This document shows, in pieces, positions 21,274 through 32,808 of a stretch of 64,000 bases of DNA. The stretch's first letter is position 1, and every line of letters begins with the position of its first letter. Origin of the DNA: JAHEEL01 sp964581295 (GTDB taxonomy: Bacteria > Actinomycetota > Acidimicrobiia > Spongiisociales > UBA5794); contig CAZONX010000001.1 of assembly GCA_964581295.1 (NCBI GenBank), forward strand, positions 7,723-71,722. The letters run 5' to 3'. Below the pieces are notes generated by a model that did not search any database, was not told where the DNA came from, and saw only the letters and a program-made list of their open reading frames with translations. A program made the translations under genes and the position numbers.

Positions 21274-21372
21274 CATATATCATGGATTGGGCAGGTTGGC
21301 AAGGGGGATTCAGTGATTGGACAGCTGTTCTTCGTCGGCCGTCGGCCAAGAGGAATCAAGCGAGGTTGCGGC

Positions 21373-22290
21373 TCAGCCGCTGGCAAGGCACTCCGGGCGC
21401 CAGTCGGAATCGCCGAAGACATCGACGAGCAGGCGATAGAGATTCGAGTCGTACGTGCGCAGCTCGTCTCGCGTGTCGATCTGATTGTGGATCTGGTCCT
21501 TTTCGTCCTTCTCTTCGTTGTTCGCGTCGAAGAACGACTGGACGCCCTCAGCCCAGTACATGTCGGAGTTGACCTCGGCGACCGTGTTTCGCCACAGGTC
21601 AGCTGCGATGGCTCGCCCGTAGGCATCCTCGATTGCGCGATCGAGATCCGGGTCGGTGGGTGCAATGCCGAACCGGCGGATCGTCCAGCCGAAGTCTCGG
21701 AGGAACATGTCCTCACCCTCGTAGCGATCAGATTCGAGGCACAGGAGGTTCTCCTCGGCGCCGGCCGGAACGGGAATCTCCTCGGTACCCGGAAATGAGC
21801 GGCCGAGACGTGCCCAGTTGGTCCCGGGGTGGATCGAATAGAGATCCTCGAAGTCGGGGAGGCTAGTGATGCGCTGATCCCGGCCGATGACCGCCACGTG
21901 TCCAATCGATGAAGCAACCGCTGTGGCGAGCTCGGGCCGGTTGGTGAGCAAGGCGTTCATACGATCGGCCGCCGCCTCGAGGGCTGTCGCTTCGACGTCC
22001 TGTCCGGCAACGACGGCAATGCCGCTCTGTTCGCATGTCTTGCGGTAGAAGTCGTCGTCGGTGCCGATGTCCCGAACGGTGCATTCCGGCGCCGGAATCG
22101 TCGTGGTCGTCGTAGTCGCGGCCGTAGTCGAGGTTGCTGCGCCGGTCGTCGTGGTCGGCGCCGCCGTCGTGCTCGTTGTCGACATCTGAGCGAATGTCGT
22201 GGTGGTCGAGGTCTCCCCGGACGCGGACTGACACGCCGCGACAAGCAGTGCCGCAACGAGCAGGAGAGTGAATGGTTGCAACGAGCTCAT
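21373..22290 (-). CDS. Putative lipoprotein, possibly an inactive metallopeptidase-like domain
   Basis: 305 aa. Signal peptide with lipobox LVAAC (Cys20), then a long Thr-rich linker to about residue 67, then a globular domain. EENLLCLESDRYEGEDMF is followed by LRDFGWTIRRFGI, where I recall related secreted proteins having EENLL...D.Y.GE..LVHEFAH; here the zinc HExxH is absent. Several cysteines could form disulphides. A TAGCAT box ends 9 nt before the ATG. I do not recognise a characterised homologue; the degenerate-peptidase idea is from memory of family patterns. Confidence 0.6.
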   Translation of the reverse strand: MSSLQPFTLLLVAALLVAACQSASGETSTTTTFAQMSTTSTTAAPTTTTGAATSTTAATTTTTTIPAPECTVRDIGTDDDFYRKTCEQSGIAVVAGQDVEATALEAAADRMNALLTNRPELATAVASSIGHVAVIGRDQRITSLPDFEDLYSIHPGTNWARLGRSFPGTEEIPVPAGAEENLLCLESDRYEGEDMFLRDFGWTIRRFGIAPTDPDLDRAIEDAYGRAIAADLWRNTVAEVNSDMYWAEGVQSFFDANNEEKDEKDQIHNQIDTRDELRTYDSNLYRLLVDVFGDSDWRPECLASG

Positions 22291-22423
22291 CGGCCAGAGA
22301 TGCTACGACGCTTGCTGGTCCAAGACGTGCATGGGCGAGGAAATTCGGCACCTTGACAGCGGTACTAGGTTTCCGCTTGGGGCTCAGGGGGCTGCTGCGG
22401 CAGTCAAGTGAAGAGGTAGGCAC

Positions 22424-23704
22424 ATGCGGTCAAGGCACGACCGGATCTTGGATATGGCTGCGAGCCGACTCGAGCTCGGCATTGAGGCGGGCATCATCCA
22501 TCGTCGGATCGAAGACGAGCGCCTCGACGGTGCCACGATCAGGATCGACGGCCACGATCTTGCCGACTTCGGTTCCTGTGCATACCTTGCACTGAACCGC
22601 GACGAGCGGCTCAAATCTGCGACGATCGACGCCACCGAACGCTACGGCACGAGCTACTCGTCGTCTCCCACGTACACGGCTCTTCCTCTTTACGACCAGC
22701 TCGAGGGCCGCCTTCGCCAAATGACCGGAGGCTCGGTAGCCGTTGCTCAGACTACGACGCTGGCGCACATCGCGGCCCTGCCGATCATGATCGCTCCCGA
22801 AGACCTCGTTTTGGTCGACGCTCAGACGCACGACTCGGTCCACCTGGCGACTCAGAATCTGCGTGGGGCGGGCGTCCTCGTCGAATGCGTGCCTCACAAT
22901 GACATCTCAGCCCTCGAGAGACGGCTTGAGCAGAGTGCTGCCGACTACCGACATGTGTGGTATCTCGCCGACGGCGTGTACTCGATGCACGGCGATCTTG
23001 CTCCCGTCAAGAGGATCGCCGCCCTGCAGGCGCACTATGAGAATCTCTACGCCTACTACGACGATGCCCACGGATTCGGGTGGCAGGGAGAATCAGGCCG
23101 GGGCTATGTGCTTTCCGAGACTCCGCTAACCGATCGGATCGTGGTAGCAGCGGGGTTCGCGAAGTCGTTTGGGTCGGTAGGGGCTGTCCTCATCTTCGGC
23201 GACCCGGCCCTGGCACGTCGCGTCCAGCTGGTCGGTGGTCCACTTACCTTCTCGGGTCCGATACCTCCCCCCGACTTGGGGGCCTCCGTGGAGTCGGCTC
23301 GAATCCACCTCACCCCGGAGCACGCAGAGCGCCAGAAGCGATTGCTCGACGATATCGCCTGGGTGCGATCGGAGATTATTCGGCGAGAGCTTCCGGTTGC
23401 TTCACTCGCTACCAGTCCGATATGGTTCGTACGCGTTGGGCCGTCTCGGCCGGCCGTGGAACTGACTCGACGTTTGATGCAGGACGGCTTCTATCTCAGT
23501 GCCGCAATCTTCCCTGCCGTACCGGTAGGTCACGGCGGAGTGCGATTTGCGCAGACGCTCCACAACAATCGAGCCCAACTTGGCAGCCTGATGGACGCGA
23601 TCGAGAGACGGCTTCCCGAGTACGCTCCGGCCACCGAGCTCGTTGTAGATCTGCGGGACGAAGCCGATGTCCTTGTGGAGGAGACTGAACCCTCCGCGTC
23701 ATGA
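22424..23704 (+). CDS. Alpha-oxoamine-synthase-like (fold-type I) PLP enzyme
   Basis: 426 aa. PLP lysine is Lys247 in AAGFAKSFGSVGA; LADGVYSMHGDLAPVKRI and YYDDAHGFGWQGESGRG match the conserved DGVxSMxG and D-x-H-x-x-G blocks of KBL/BioF/SPT/CqsA enzymes, which condense an amino acid with an acyl-CoA. The N-terminus (GSCAYLALNRDERLK) aligns with the same family. Shine-Dalgarno GAGGTAGG precedes the ATG. No biotin, heme or sphingolipid genes are nearby; instead a membrane histidine kinase follows by 83 nt. Substrate and product unknown. Confidence 0.78.
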   Translation: MRSRHDRILDMAASRLELGIEAGIIHRRIEDERLDGATIRIDGHDLADFGSCAYLALNRDERLKSATIDATERYGTSYSSSPTYTALPLYDQLEGRLRQMTGGSVAVAQTTTLAHIAALPIMIAPEDLVLVDAQTHDSVHLATQNLRGAGVLVECVPHNDISALERRLEQSAADYRHVWYLADGVYSMHGDLAPVKRIAALQAHYENLYAYYDDAHGFGWQGESGRGYVLSETPLTDRIVVAAGFAKSFGSVGAVLIFGDPALARRVQLVGGPLTFSGPIPPPDLGASVESARIHLTPEHAERQKRLLDDIAWVRSEIIRRELPVASLATSPIWFVRVGPSRPAVELTRRLMQDGFYLSAAIFPAVPVGHGGVRFAQTLHNNRAQLGSLMDAIERRLPEYAPATELVVDLRDEADVLVEETEPSAS

Positions 23705-23787
23705 TGGCTTCACCTATTGGCCGACCGAGCCGATAGATGGACATGCGGGTCCAACTGCCAACCGGGTCAAGGTACGGTCGCGTACGC

Positions 23788-25461
23788 ATGCCTTGGTATG
23801 CCACCATGACGTTTGTCATTGTCGGCGTGGCGGCGTTGATCCTCCTGCTCGGCGAGACCGAGTTCTCGCACGCGGTCGCACCACTCGGAATCCTGCTCGG
23901 AGACATGGTTGCCGGGTTCCTGTTCCTACGGGGTTCGCGCAACCTCGCAAGCGTCGAGCGCCGCGCCTGGACCCTCGTAGGCATTGGCCTGATGGTGGCA
24001 ACCAGCGGCATCGGCGTATTGGCAATACAAGTCCTACTCGGTTTTGATCCGCCAACGTTTGGCATTTCCGACGCGTTCTTCGTGGCCGGGTACGTGATCA
24101 TCCTTGTTGGCATGGCATCGCTCCCGCACACCGAGGGTGATGCGCTACAGCGAGGGCGCGTCGCTTTGGATGGTGTCGTCGCGGCGATTTCCATTGGTGC
24201 GCTCACCTGGGTGTTCATCCTCGAGCCGATCGCCACTGGATTGGATGGGGCGCCGCTTGTTGATCGGGTCTTCGGTGTGCTCTATGTGCTGGTCGATATC
24301 CTCATCATCGTCGTCGTGATAATCGTGACGCTCCGGCGATCGATGCTGCGGTTCGACATTCGATTGATCCTCTTCAGTGTTGCCGTCACCCTCCAAGGGA
24401 TCGCGGATGTGAGTTACCTCATCGAGGGTGCCGGTAAGTCGTTTGTCGACGCTCAGCCGCTGTACGGCGTGTACCTGGTGGCCGCCGCCTTCTTCCTTCT
24501 CACTGCCCTCAACGTCGATAACGTTCCGCAGCCCAAAGAGTTCGCCGACCGACGTTCGTCCACCTGGGCGTTGGTCGCACCCTATTCGGCGGCAACCATC
24601 ATGATCATCGCTCTCGCCTCTCGGCTCTGGGATGATGAGCTGACTGCCGACGATCAAGTTCTACTCATTGCGACACTCCTTGTGGGGTTGCTGGTGGTTG
24701 CGCGGCAGGGGATTTCGATCCGCGAGAACCGCGCCCTTGTCGAGCAGCAGCGTTCGGACCTCGTTTCCTCGATCTCGCACGAGCTCCGGACGCCGCTGAC
24801 GGCGATGGTTGGCTTCCTCGAAGTCGTCAAGGAGGATTCCTCGCTGTCGAAGGCCGAGCGCATCGAAATGGTCGAGATCGTCGCTGACCAGGCCGCCTAT
24901 CTAGAACGCATCGTTGAGGATCTGCTTGCGCTCGCCCACGGCGTGCCGGATCGGATGGATCTTGATCTCTCCGAATGCACTGTGGCCGCGATCATCGAGA
25001 ACGCGATCCTTGCCACGACGATCAATAGGCGACATGTCGAGGTCGAGGTCAAGCCGGGTCTCACGGCAGTCGTGGACGGGAATCGCCTTCAGCAGATCAT
25101 GGTGAACCTGCTCTCGAACGCTGCTCGGTACGGCGGTGATCGGTGCCTGGTCGTCGCCTACGCCGAGGGGAGTGGCTTGATCATCGAGATTCATGACTCC
25201 GGACCAGGAGTGCCGAAGAAGCACGAGATCACGATCTGGGAGCGATTTGAGCGGGGCCAGAACCGCTACAACGCCGTGACTCCGGGCTCAGGGATCGGCC
25301 TCGCCATGGTGAAGAGCATTGCCGACTCGCACGGCGGTACCGCCACGTATCGGCGTTCGGATCGCCTCGGAGGGGCCTGCTTCGTGGTCGAGCTTCCCGG
25401 CCGGGTGGCGCCGCAGCGGCCGGTCGCTGTTGTGCCCGGCGGCAGGATGGCGATCGGCTGA
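23788..25461 (+). CDS. Ten-TM sensor histidine kinase
   Basis: About 557 aa. Roughly ten hydrophobic segments fill residues 5-310 with almost no periplasmic domain, then HisKA with SISHELRTPLTAMVGF (His331), N box NLLSNAARYGG, G1 DSGPGVP, F and G2 GSGIGLAMVKS. A membrane-embedded sensor of this kind fits a hydrophobic or membrane-derived ligand. ATG at 23788 lies 9 nt after TACGGT and opens straight into TM1; an ATG at 23737 would add 17 polar residues. No response regulator is adjacent. It lies just after the AOS-like gene. Confidence 0.88.
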   Translation: MPWYATMTFVIVGVAALILLLGETEFSHAVAPLGILLGDMVAGFLFLRGSRNLASVERRAWTLVGIGLMVATSGIGVLAIQVLLGFDPPTFGISDAFFVAGYVIILVGMASLPHTEGDALQRGRVALDGVVAAISIGALTWVFILEPIATGLDGAPLVDRVFGVLYVLVDILIIVVVIIVTLRRSMLRFDIRLILFSVAVTLQGIADVSYLIEGAGKSFVDAQPLYGVYLVAAAFFLLTALNVDNVPQPKEFADRRSSTWALVAPYSAATIMIIALASRLWDDELTADDQVLLIATLLVGLLVVARQGISIRENRALVEQQRSDLVSSISHELRTPLTAMVGFLEVVKEDSSLSKAERIEMVEIVADQAAYLERIVEDLLALAHGVPDRMDLDLSECTVAAIIENAILATTINRRHVEVEVKPGLTAVVDGNRLQQIMVNLLSNAARYGGDRCLVVAYAEGSGLIIEIHDSGPGVPKKHEITIWERFERGQNRYNAVTPGSGIGLAMVKSIADSHGGTATYRRSDRLGGACFVVELPGRVAPQRPVAVVPGGRMAIG

Positions 25462-25473
25462 GCCTCGATCGGT

Positions 25474-28047
<2,574 letters not shown>

Positions 28048-28119
28048 GGGTATCCATTCGTGGGCGTTCAAGATCGTACACTGATTCAACCTCGATGGTG
28101 AATCCTTTATGCCAGAAAA

Positions 28120-28140
28120 CTTGAGTCGTAGTATATCAGG
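28120..28140 (-). promoter_or_regulatory. Degenerate HAIR-like (HspR) element upstream of clpB
   Basis: Plus-strand CTTGAGT, 7 nt, TATCAGG. The known actinobacterial HAIR consensus is CTTGAGT-N7-ACTCAAG: the left half is perfect and the right half matches at 4 of 7. A TATACT -10-like hexamer on the minus strand overlaps it. Spacing and position suit heat-shock control of clpB. Confidence 0.5.
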
Positions 28141-28161
28141 TTGTGAGGGGTGGTGTCGACA

Positions 28162-28632
28162 GTGAGTTTCACCGACCGCGGTGGTTGGTGGGTCGTCGGC
28201 CAGCTGCTGCTCTTTGCGATGTATGCGTATGCAATGGTTGCTACCGATGGACTGACTGAGGGCTTCGGTCTCGGGTTCGCCAGGATCACCGGCGTTGGCA
28301 TGATGCTGATCGCTGCCGTGGTCGGCGGCTGGTCGGTGGCGCTGCTCGGCCGGGATCTCACGATCTTCCCGCACCCGATCGATGAGGCCAGGCTGGTCGA
28401 CAGCGGGCCCTATCGGCTGGTTCGGCATCCGATCTACTTCGCCGTCATCATGGGGGCAATTGGGATGGCCCTGGCGTTCTTGAACCCTGCGGGTGTGCTG
28501 GTCAGCCTTGTCTTCATTCCGTTCTTCATGGCCAAGACCGGATTCGAAGAGGATCGGCTGGTCGACAAGGTGCCGGGATACCGCGACTACCGATCGGCGA
28601 TTCCCTATCGGATCATCCCCTGGGTCATGTAG
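28162..28632 (+). CDS. Isoprenylcysteine carboxyl methyltransferase-family membrane protein
   Basis: About 156 aa with four or five TM segments and the ICMT/PEMT signature VDSGPYRLVRHPIYFAVI and GFEEDRLVDKVPGYRDYRSAIPYRIIPWV. In bacteria these SAM-dependent enzymes have mostly unknown substrates, such as lipids or small hydrophobic thiols. Start: GTG at 28162 is 11 nt after GAGGGG; GTG codons at 28150 and 28153 are in frame. Divergent from clpB. Confidence 0.82.
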   Translation: MSFTDRGGWWVVGQLLLFAMYAYAMVATDGLTEGFGLGFARITGVGMMLIAAVVGGWSVALLGRDLTIFPHPIDEARLVDSGPYRLVRHPIYFAVIMGAIGMALAFLNPAGVLVSLVFIPFFMAKTGFEEDRLVDKVPGYRDYRSAIPYRIIPWVM

Positions 28633-28700
28633 CGCGAGGCTTCGGAAATGCCGGGCCGCGCTCGCGCGTTGACCTGGACAGCCAACCAGGGAGCCGGACA

Positions 28701-28985
28701 ATGCCGAAAGCCGTGTGGAATGGAACTGTCATCGCTGAGAGTGATGACACCGTGATCGTGGAAGGGAACCACTACTTCCCGATGACCGCGCTGAATCAGG
28801 AGCATTTCGCGTCGAGCGATTTGGCGAGCCGCTGCCCGTGGAAGGGGGAAGCCGGCTATTTCGATGTGACCGTCGATGGCGACGTGAACCCCGGAGCTGC
28901 CTGGCACTACGACGATCCGAAGCCGGCTGCCGCCGAGATTGCCGGGCGGGTGGCATTCTGGCGCGGTGTGACGATCGAGCCGTGA
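28701..28985 (+). CDS. DUF427 domain protein
   Basis: 94 aa single-domain protein: KAVWNGTVIAES, VEGNHYFPM, CPWKGEAGYFDV and AAWHYDDPKPAAAEIAGRVAFW are the conserved DUF427 blocks. Function unknown in the family. GGGAG lies upstream of the ATG. Followed after 42 nt by an unrelated hypothetical gene. Confidence 0.88.
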   Translation: MPKAVWNGTVIAESDDTVIVEGNHYFPMTALNQEHFASSDLASRCPWKGEAGYFDVTVDGDVNPGAAWHYDDPKPAAAEIAGRVAFWRGVTIEP

Positions 28986-29027
28986 TCGATCGGACGGTAT
29001 TCTGAGGGCACGCCACCACGGAGCCTC

Positions 29028-29684
29028 ATGAACACTATCCGCATCGTCGAGACCGAACGAGAAGACTTCGACGAACCGATCGTCGAGTTGTGGATGGAGA
29101 ACGAGTTTGTCGGGATGGTCTTCTGGGACGGCACCGCGACGGTTGTGCAGATCTACCCAGCGGCCGGCGATGACGTCCACGATCTCGAGATGCGCGAGCT
29201 GTTCCGTGTCTTGGAGATGGCTGAGAAGATCGTCGACCCAATGGCGTTCGATCAGGTCGACGGTCTCATTCAACTCGGCGGTGAAAACGTCCAGGCGAAG
29301 CGGGAGGAAGGCGCCGACGACTGGTCGGAGGAGGATCCGGCGACGGTTGAGCTGCTCTCGGAGTTCGATCCATTGTCTGCCTTCCGTTCCGAAGACGGCG
29401 AGGGATTCTTCCCGAGGGATGCGGCGATGCGGTTCGTCCGCCGTTGCCAGGACCTGCGGCTCGCTGTCGTCGAAATGGAAGGCTTCGACCTCGTCGCCGG
29501 AGAGCTGAAGGCCCGGCCCGGGCTCGAGCTCGTCGTCGGGCCCCAGTCGGTCATGTCAGCGGCGGAGTTCCAGGCACATGCGAACGCGACGGCCCTCGAT
29601 CACCTTGGTGGATGGCCACGGCGCGAGTCGCTGGTGGTGGCATTCGTCGTCCAGCAACTCGACGGCGAGACCATCGTCGCCTGA
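29028..29684 (+). CDS. Hypothetical acidic protein
   Basis: 218 aa, strongly acidic, no signal peptide or TM segments. The N-terminal part (NTIRIVETEREDF...ELWMENEFVGMVFWDG) looks like a small beta domain, and the centre is Glu/Asp-rich. I do not recognise a family. A CGGTATTCT -10-like box is at 28995-29003, 24 nt ahead of the ATG. The following spacer 29685-29814 holds a second such box at 29773-29781 and nothing else obvious. Confidence 0.7.
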   Translation: MNTIRIVETEREDFDEPIVELWMENEFVGMVFWDGTATVVQIYPAAGDDVHDLEMRELFRVLEMAEKIVDPMAFDQVDGLIQLGGENVQAKREEGADDWSEEDPATVELLSEFDPLSAFRSEDGEGFFPRDAAMRFVRRCQDLRLAVVEMEGFDLVAGELKARPGLELVVGPQSVMSAAEFQAHANATALDHLGGWPRRESLVVAFVVQQLDGETIVA

Positions 29685-29814
29685 CACCGTCCATAATCCG
29701 CGTACCCAGGGTTCGTGACGTCGTATTTGACGTCCTGAGCCCACAGAATGCAAATGGGCGTTGCCCCGACGCCGGTAGCATGCGTGCGCTGGTCGAACGA
29801 GTGAGAGGTATTGC

Positions 29815-30351
29815 ATGCAGACGTCCGTGTACAACGAGCTGAAGAGCTACTGGTGGTTGTTGGTGGTCTCGGGGGGCCTTGCCATCCTCATCGGCGCAGC
29901 CTTGTTGTTGTGGCCCGGCAAGACCCTCGGCGTCGTCGGATTCCTGATCGGCATCTGGATGCTCTTCTTCGGCATTATGCGCTTCCTCATCGCCCTGTTC
30001 GGCGGCGACACCGATGGCCGCTGGGTGCTCATGATTGTCGGCGTGGTCGGGATTGTGCTGGGGATCGTCGTCATGCGGAACCCGGCCGAGACCATCGCCA
30101 TCATCGTGCTCATCTCCGCCATCTTCTGGATCATTTCCGGACTCGTCGACATCTTCCGCGGCATCAGCGACAGCGCCATGGAGAACCGTGGATGGGTGAT
30201 CGGCGGCGGAGCACTGGCAGTCGCCGCTGGCGCCGTTGTCCTGCTGTGGCCCGCCGCTTCGGTGCTCGTTCTGGCGATCATCGCCGGCGTGTTCTTCATC
30301 GTCGACGGGGTCATGCAGATCGTCGCCGGGTTCCAGGTCAGGGACGCCTAG
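29815..30351 (+). CDS. HdeD/DUF308 family membrane protein
   Basis: 178 aa with six TM helices in three hairpin pairs, each containing LxGxxLLxWP-type repeats (AALLLWPGKTLGVVGFLIG, IVLGIVVMRNPAETIAII, GAVVLLWPAASVLVLAI). This internal repetition is typical of HdeD-like proteins, linked to acid or general stress in E. coli; role here unknown. AGAGG precedes the ATG, and CGGTAGCAT lies 33 nt upstream. Terminated by a hairpin shared with the converging antiporter gene. Confidence 0.86.
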   Translation: MQTSVYNELKSYWWLLVVSGGLAILIGAALLLWPGKTLGVVGFLIGIWMLFFGIMRFLIALFGGDTDGRWVLMIVGVVGIVLGIVVMRNPAETIAIIVLISAIFWIISGLVDIFRGISDSAMENRGWVIGGGALAVAAGAVVLLWPAASVLVLAIIAGVFFIVDGVMQIVAGFQVRDA

Positions 30352-30367
30352 CGGACGAACCCCCCCA

Positions 30368-30417
30368 CGTTCTTGCGTAACTATGGGAAGCGGGCTTCCA
30401 CTATCTACGCAAGAACG
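30368..30417. terminator. Bidirectional hairpin between converging genes
   Basis: Outer 12-bp perfect stem (30368-30379 with 30406-30417), an internal loop of 7 nt per side, and an inner GAAGC/GCTTC 5-bp stem with a 2-nt loop. Located 16 nt after the HdeD-like stop and 23 nt after the antiporter stop. Confidence 0.78.
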
Positions 30418-30440
30418 GGATTGAGTGGGAATCGAGGGCG

Positions 30441-31652
30441 CTACGTCTTGCCGTCGGTGGCCGCTTCGGCGCGTTCATACCAGTCGGCGTAGCGTTTCGC
30501 TCCCCACGGAGCGCTCACGCCGTGGAGGATCACGCTGAGCGTGACGGTGACGATCACAGCTCCGACGATGCCCTGCGCATCGTCGAGACCAGTCTCCTCG
30601 ATGAGCACGCCCGCAAAGATGATCGACGCCAGCCCGCGAGGTCCGAACCAGCCGAGATAGACGACCGTCGGTGCTCGAAGTCCAGTCCCGATCATCGAGA
30701 TCGCGACCGGGATCATCCGGATCACGGTGAGACTCAACAGGGCATAGACAACAGTCGTGATGCCGAAGACCGACTGGTTGGGGCCGAGAATGTAGGCGCC
30801 GAAGAGGAGAAACGAGACCATCGCAAGGATGTTCCCGAGGTCATCGTTGAATTCGCCGGTTGCATGGTCGTTGACGTCGATGACGCGGCCAAAGGTGTTG
30901 CCCCCCACGTAGGCGGCGATGAACCCGCTGCCCCCGAGCTCATCGGCGACAAGGAAGGTGATGATTGCGACCGCCACAACTGCGATACGCATCCAACTCG
31001 TCGCAATCCATCCACGGCGGACGGCGAGCTGGAGCGCGACAGCGGCAAGCGCCCCGGCGGCGAGTCCGACGGCTGCACCGATCCCAATACCCTCGAGGAC
31101 CAGCCTCCACAGCGACACCCCCTCCTCTGTCTTGGCGAGTGCGGCGAGGAAGAGGAGGATCGGAAGCGCAATCCCGTCGTTGAGGCCCGCCTCGATCCCG
31201 AGGGCTTCCCTGATGCGGAGCGGAACTCGTGGGTTCTCCACCACGGCCCTCCCAAGGGCAGCATCGGTTGGCGAAAGAATTGTGGCGATGATCGCCGCCC
31301 CGACGAGGCCGACGGAGGGGAACATGAGAGCCGCAGCGAACGTGCCGAAGACGATGGTGAGCGGCATGCCGATCGAGAGGAGCCTGGTCGGGAGGTCCAT
31401 CTCGGCCTCCCATGACCGAATGTGAACCTTCGAGGCGTCGCTGAAGAGCAGCAGGGCCAGCGTGAATTCGAGCACGACGCTCACGGGCGATCCGACCACC
31501 TGAATCGGTTCCATGACCCCCGTCGCGTAGGCGACCAGGCCGAATGCGACGAACACGATCGGGCCGGAGGCGGGGGTGGCCCGGAGACGTTTCGAGACCA
31601 GGCCGTAGACGAAGAGCGCCCCCGCGATGTAGATGATGATGCCTGCGCTCAT
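30441..31652 (-). CDS. CPA1-type sodium/proton antiporter
   Basis: 403 aa with about twelve TM segments. The ion-site motif SPTDAALGRAV and the EAGLNDGIALP segment are the conserved acidic residues of NhaP-type cation:proton antiporters; FGPRGLASIIFAGVLIEE is the late conserved TM. No large cytosolic regulatory tail. GGAGG precedes the ATG. Probably exchanges Na+ or K+ for H+; the ion is not determinable by eye. Confidence 0.9.
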   Translation of the reverse strand: MSAGIIIYIAGALFVYGLVSKRLRATPASGPIVFVAFGLVAYATGVMEPIQVVGSPVSVVLEFTLALLLFSDASKVHIRSWEAEMDLPTRLLSIGMPLTIVFGTFAAALMFPSVGLVGAAIIATILSPTDAALGRAVVENPRVPLRIREALGIEAGLNDGIALPILLFLAALAKTEEGVSLWRLVLEGIGIGAAVGLAAGALAAVALQLAVRRGWIATSWMRIAVVAVAIITFLVADELGGSGFIAAYVGGNTFGRVIDVNDHATGEFNDDLGNILAMVSFLLFGAYILGPNQSVFGITTVVYALLSLTVIRMIPVAISMIGTGLRAPTVVYLGWFGPRGLASIIFAGVLIEETGLDDAQGIVGAVIVTVTLSVILHGVSAPWGAKRYADWYERAEAATDGKT

Positions 31653-31679
31653 CGATTCCTCCGTGCCAGCGAGGCTACT

Positions 31680-32654
31680 TCATCGGTCGATCGCTGCCTC
31701 TGCGCCGAGCAGTCGGTCGAACGAGTCCTCGATGGCGTCGGCCAGTGCCCGCTTGTGGAACCACAGCAAGGTGGCGTGGCCACCACCGATCCACCGCAGC
31801 TCGGACCCCGGCCAGTGATCGTGCAGCGCCTCGGTTGCCGCCGGCGGGACATAACCGTCGGATCGGGCCGACACGAGCACCGCATGCCGAGCATGGTCGG
31901 GCGGCGGACGATCGAGGACGGAGGCGGAGAGCAGCGTCTCGCGAAGGTGCGCCTCCGCGGCATTCTCGCCGCCGAGCGGCGCCCAGTCGATGCCGGAGCG
32001 CAGCACACCGTCGAGGTAGACCGGCGAGGGCGAGTAGGACGCCGCGAGTGGCGCCGTCGCAACCGGAAACGGCATGGTCGAACTCACCAGCGCCGCCAGG
32101 TTTCCTCCCATCGAGTAGCCGGCCACGCCAGGCACCTTCCCCCAGGAGCGCACGGTTGCCAGGAGGCCTCGGCCTTCGGTCAATGCGCCGATGCCCATCC
32201 GAAAGAAATCGTCGACGGTCCTGATCGGCTGGCCGTCGTGATCGTCTGGCCGTCGCACTCCGTAGTAGGGATTCTCGAGCACGAGGGTGCCGATTCCTCT
32301 CTGGGCGAGACGGCGGGCGATCCCGAATCGGGCTCGGGAGTCGTGTTCGTTCCATGCCGCCATCATCACCACCACCCGGTCGGTCCCCGACCGCGGGGCG
32401 ATGAGCGTCACCGCGCCGTGCCTGGCATGATCCGGCATCACGGCAGCAGGGCTCTCGAAGATCCCAACGGAGATCTGCATCTCGTCCTCCGTAACCTCAG
32501 AGACCCAATCGATCGATATCGGATCGGGTTCTTCGGTGGGCACAACCACGGTCTCGATCACCGTTCGGTCTCCCCAGCCGTCAGTGAAGAACCGGAGCCG
32601 GTCCGGGCCGTAGGCGACGATGGCACCGCCGATGAGATCGATCGGGTGCCTCAT
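31680..32654 (-). CDS. ABHD18-like (DUF2048) alpha/beta hydrolase
   Basis: 324 aa. Nucleophile elbow GYSMGG near residue 185, acid SARSDGYVPP, and His in WIGGGHATLLWF form a complete triad; the layout (RHPIDLIGG N-terminus, LENPYYGVRRP) resembles the eukaryotic ABHD18/DUF2048 family rather than ordinary lipases. ATG at 32654 is the best start but has no clear Shine-Dalgarno; the same frame is open further upstream. Divergent from the thioesterase-like gene. Substrate unknown. Confidence 0.8.
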   Translation of the reverse strand: MRHPIDLIGGAIVAYGPDRLRFFTDGWGDRTVIETVVVPTEEPDPISIDWVSEVTEDEMQISVGIFESPAAVMPDHARHGAVTLIAPRSGTDRVVVMMAAWNEHDSRARFGIARRLAQRGIGTLVLENPYYGVRRPDDHDGQPIRTVDDFFRMGIGALTEGRGLLATVRSWGKVPGVAGYSMGGNLAALVSSTMPFPVATAPLAASYSPSPVYLDGVLRSGIDWAPLGGENAAEAHLRETLLSASVLDRPPPDHARHAVLVSARSDGYVPPAATEALHDHWPGSELRWIGGGHATLLWFHKRALADAIEDSFDRLLGAEAAIDR

Positions 32655-32808
32655 CGCCGGTGCACCCCGAGGCCGCGGCGATCGAACGGGACATCGGCTG
32701 CTCGCAGGGCTGCCACCGGCAAGCGGCGACAATTGCTCGACTCAACCATCAGGTGTGACCCCCGTTCTCATCTTCGGACTGCGCCTGGAGCGGTACAGTC
32801 TGGCCGAT

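Noticed and set aside
28048..28701. Upstream N-terminal extension of clpB in the same frame
   Set aside because: It would run antisense through the ICMT-like gene; the ClpB family starts exactly at MDFNAFTQKSQQ.
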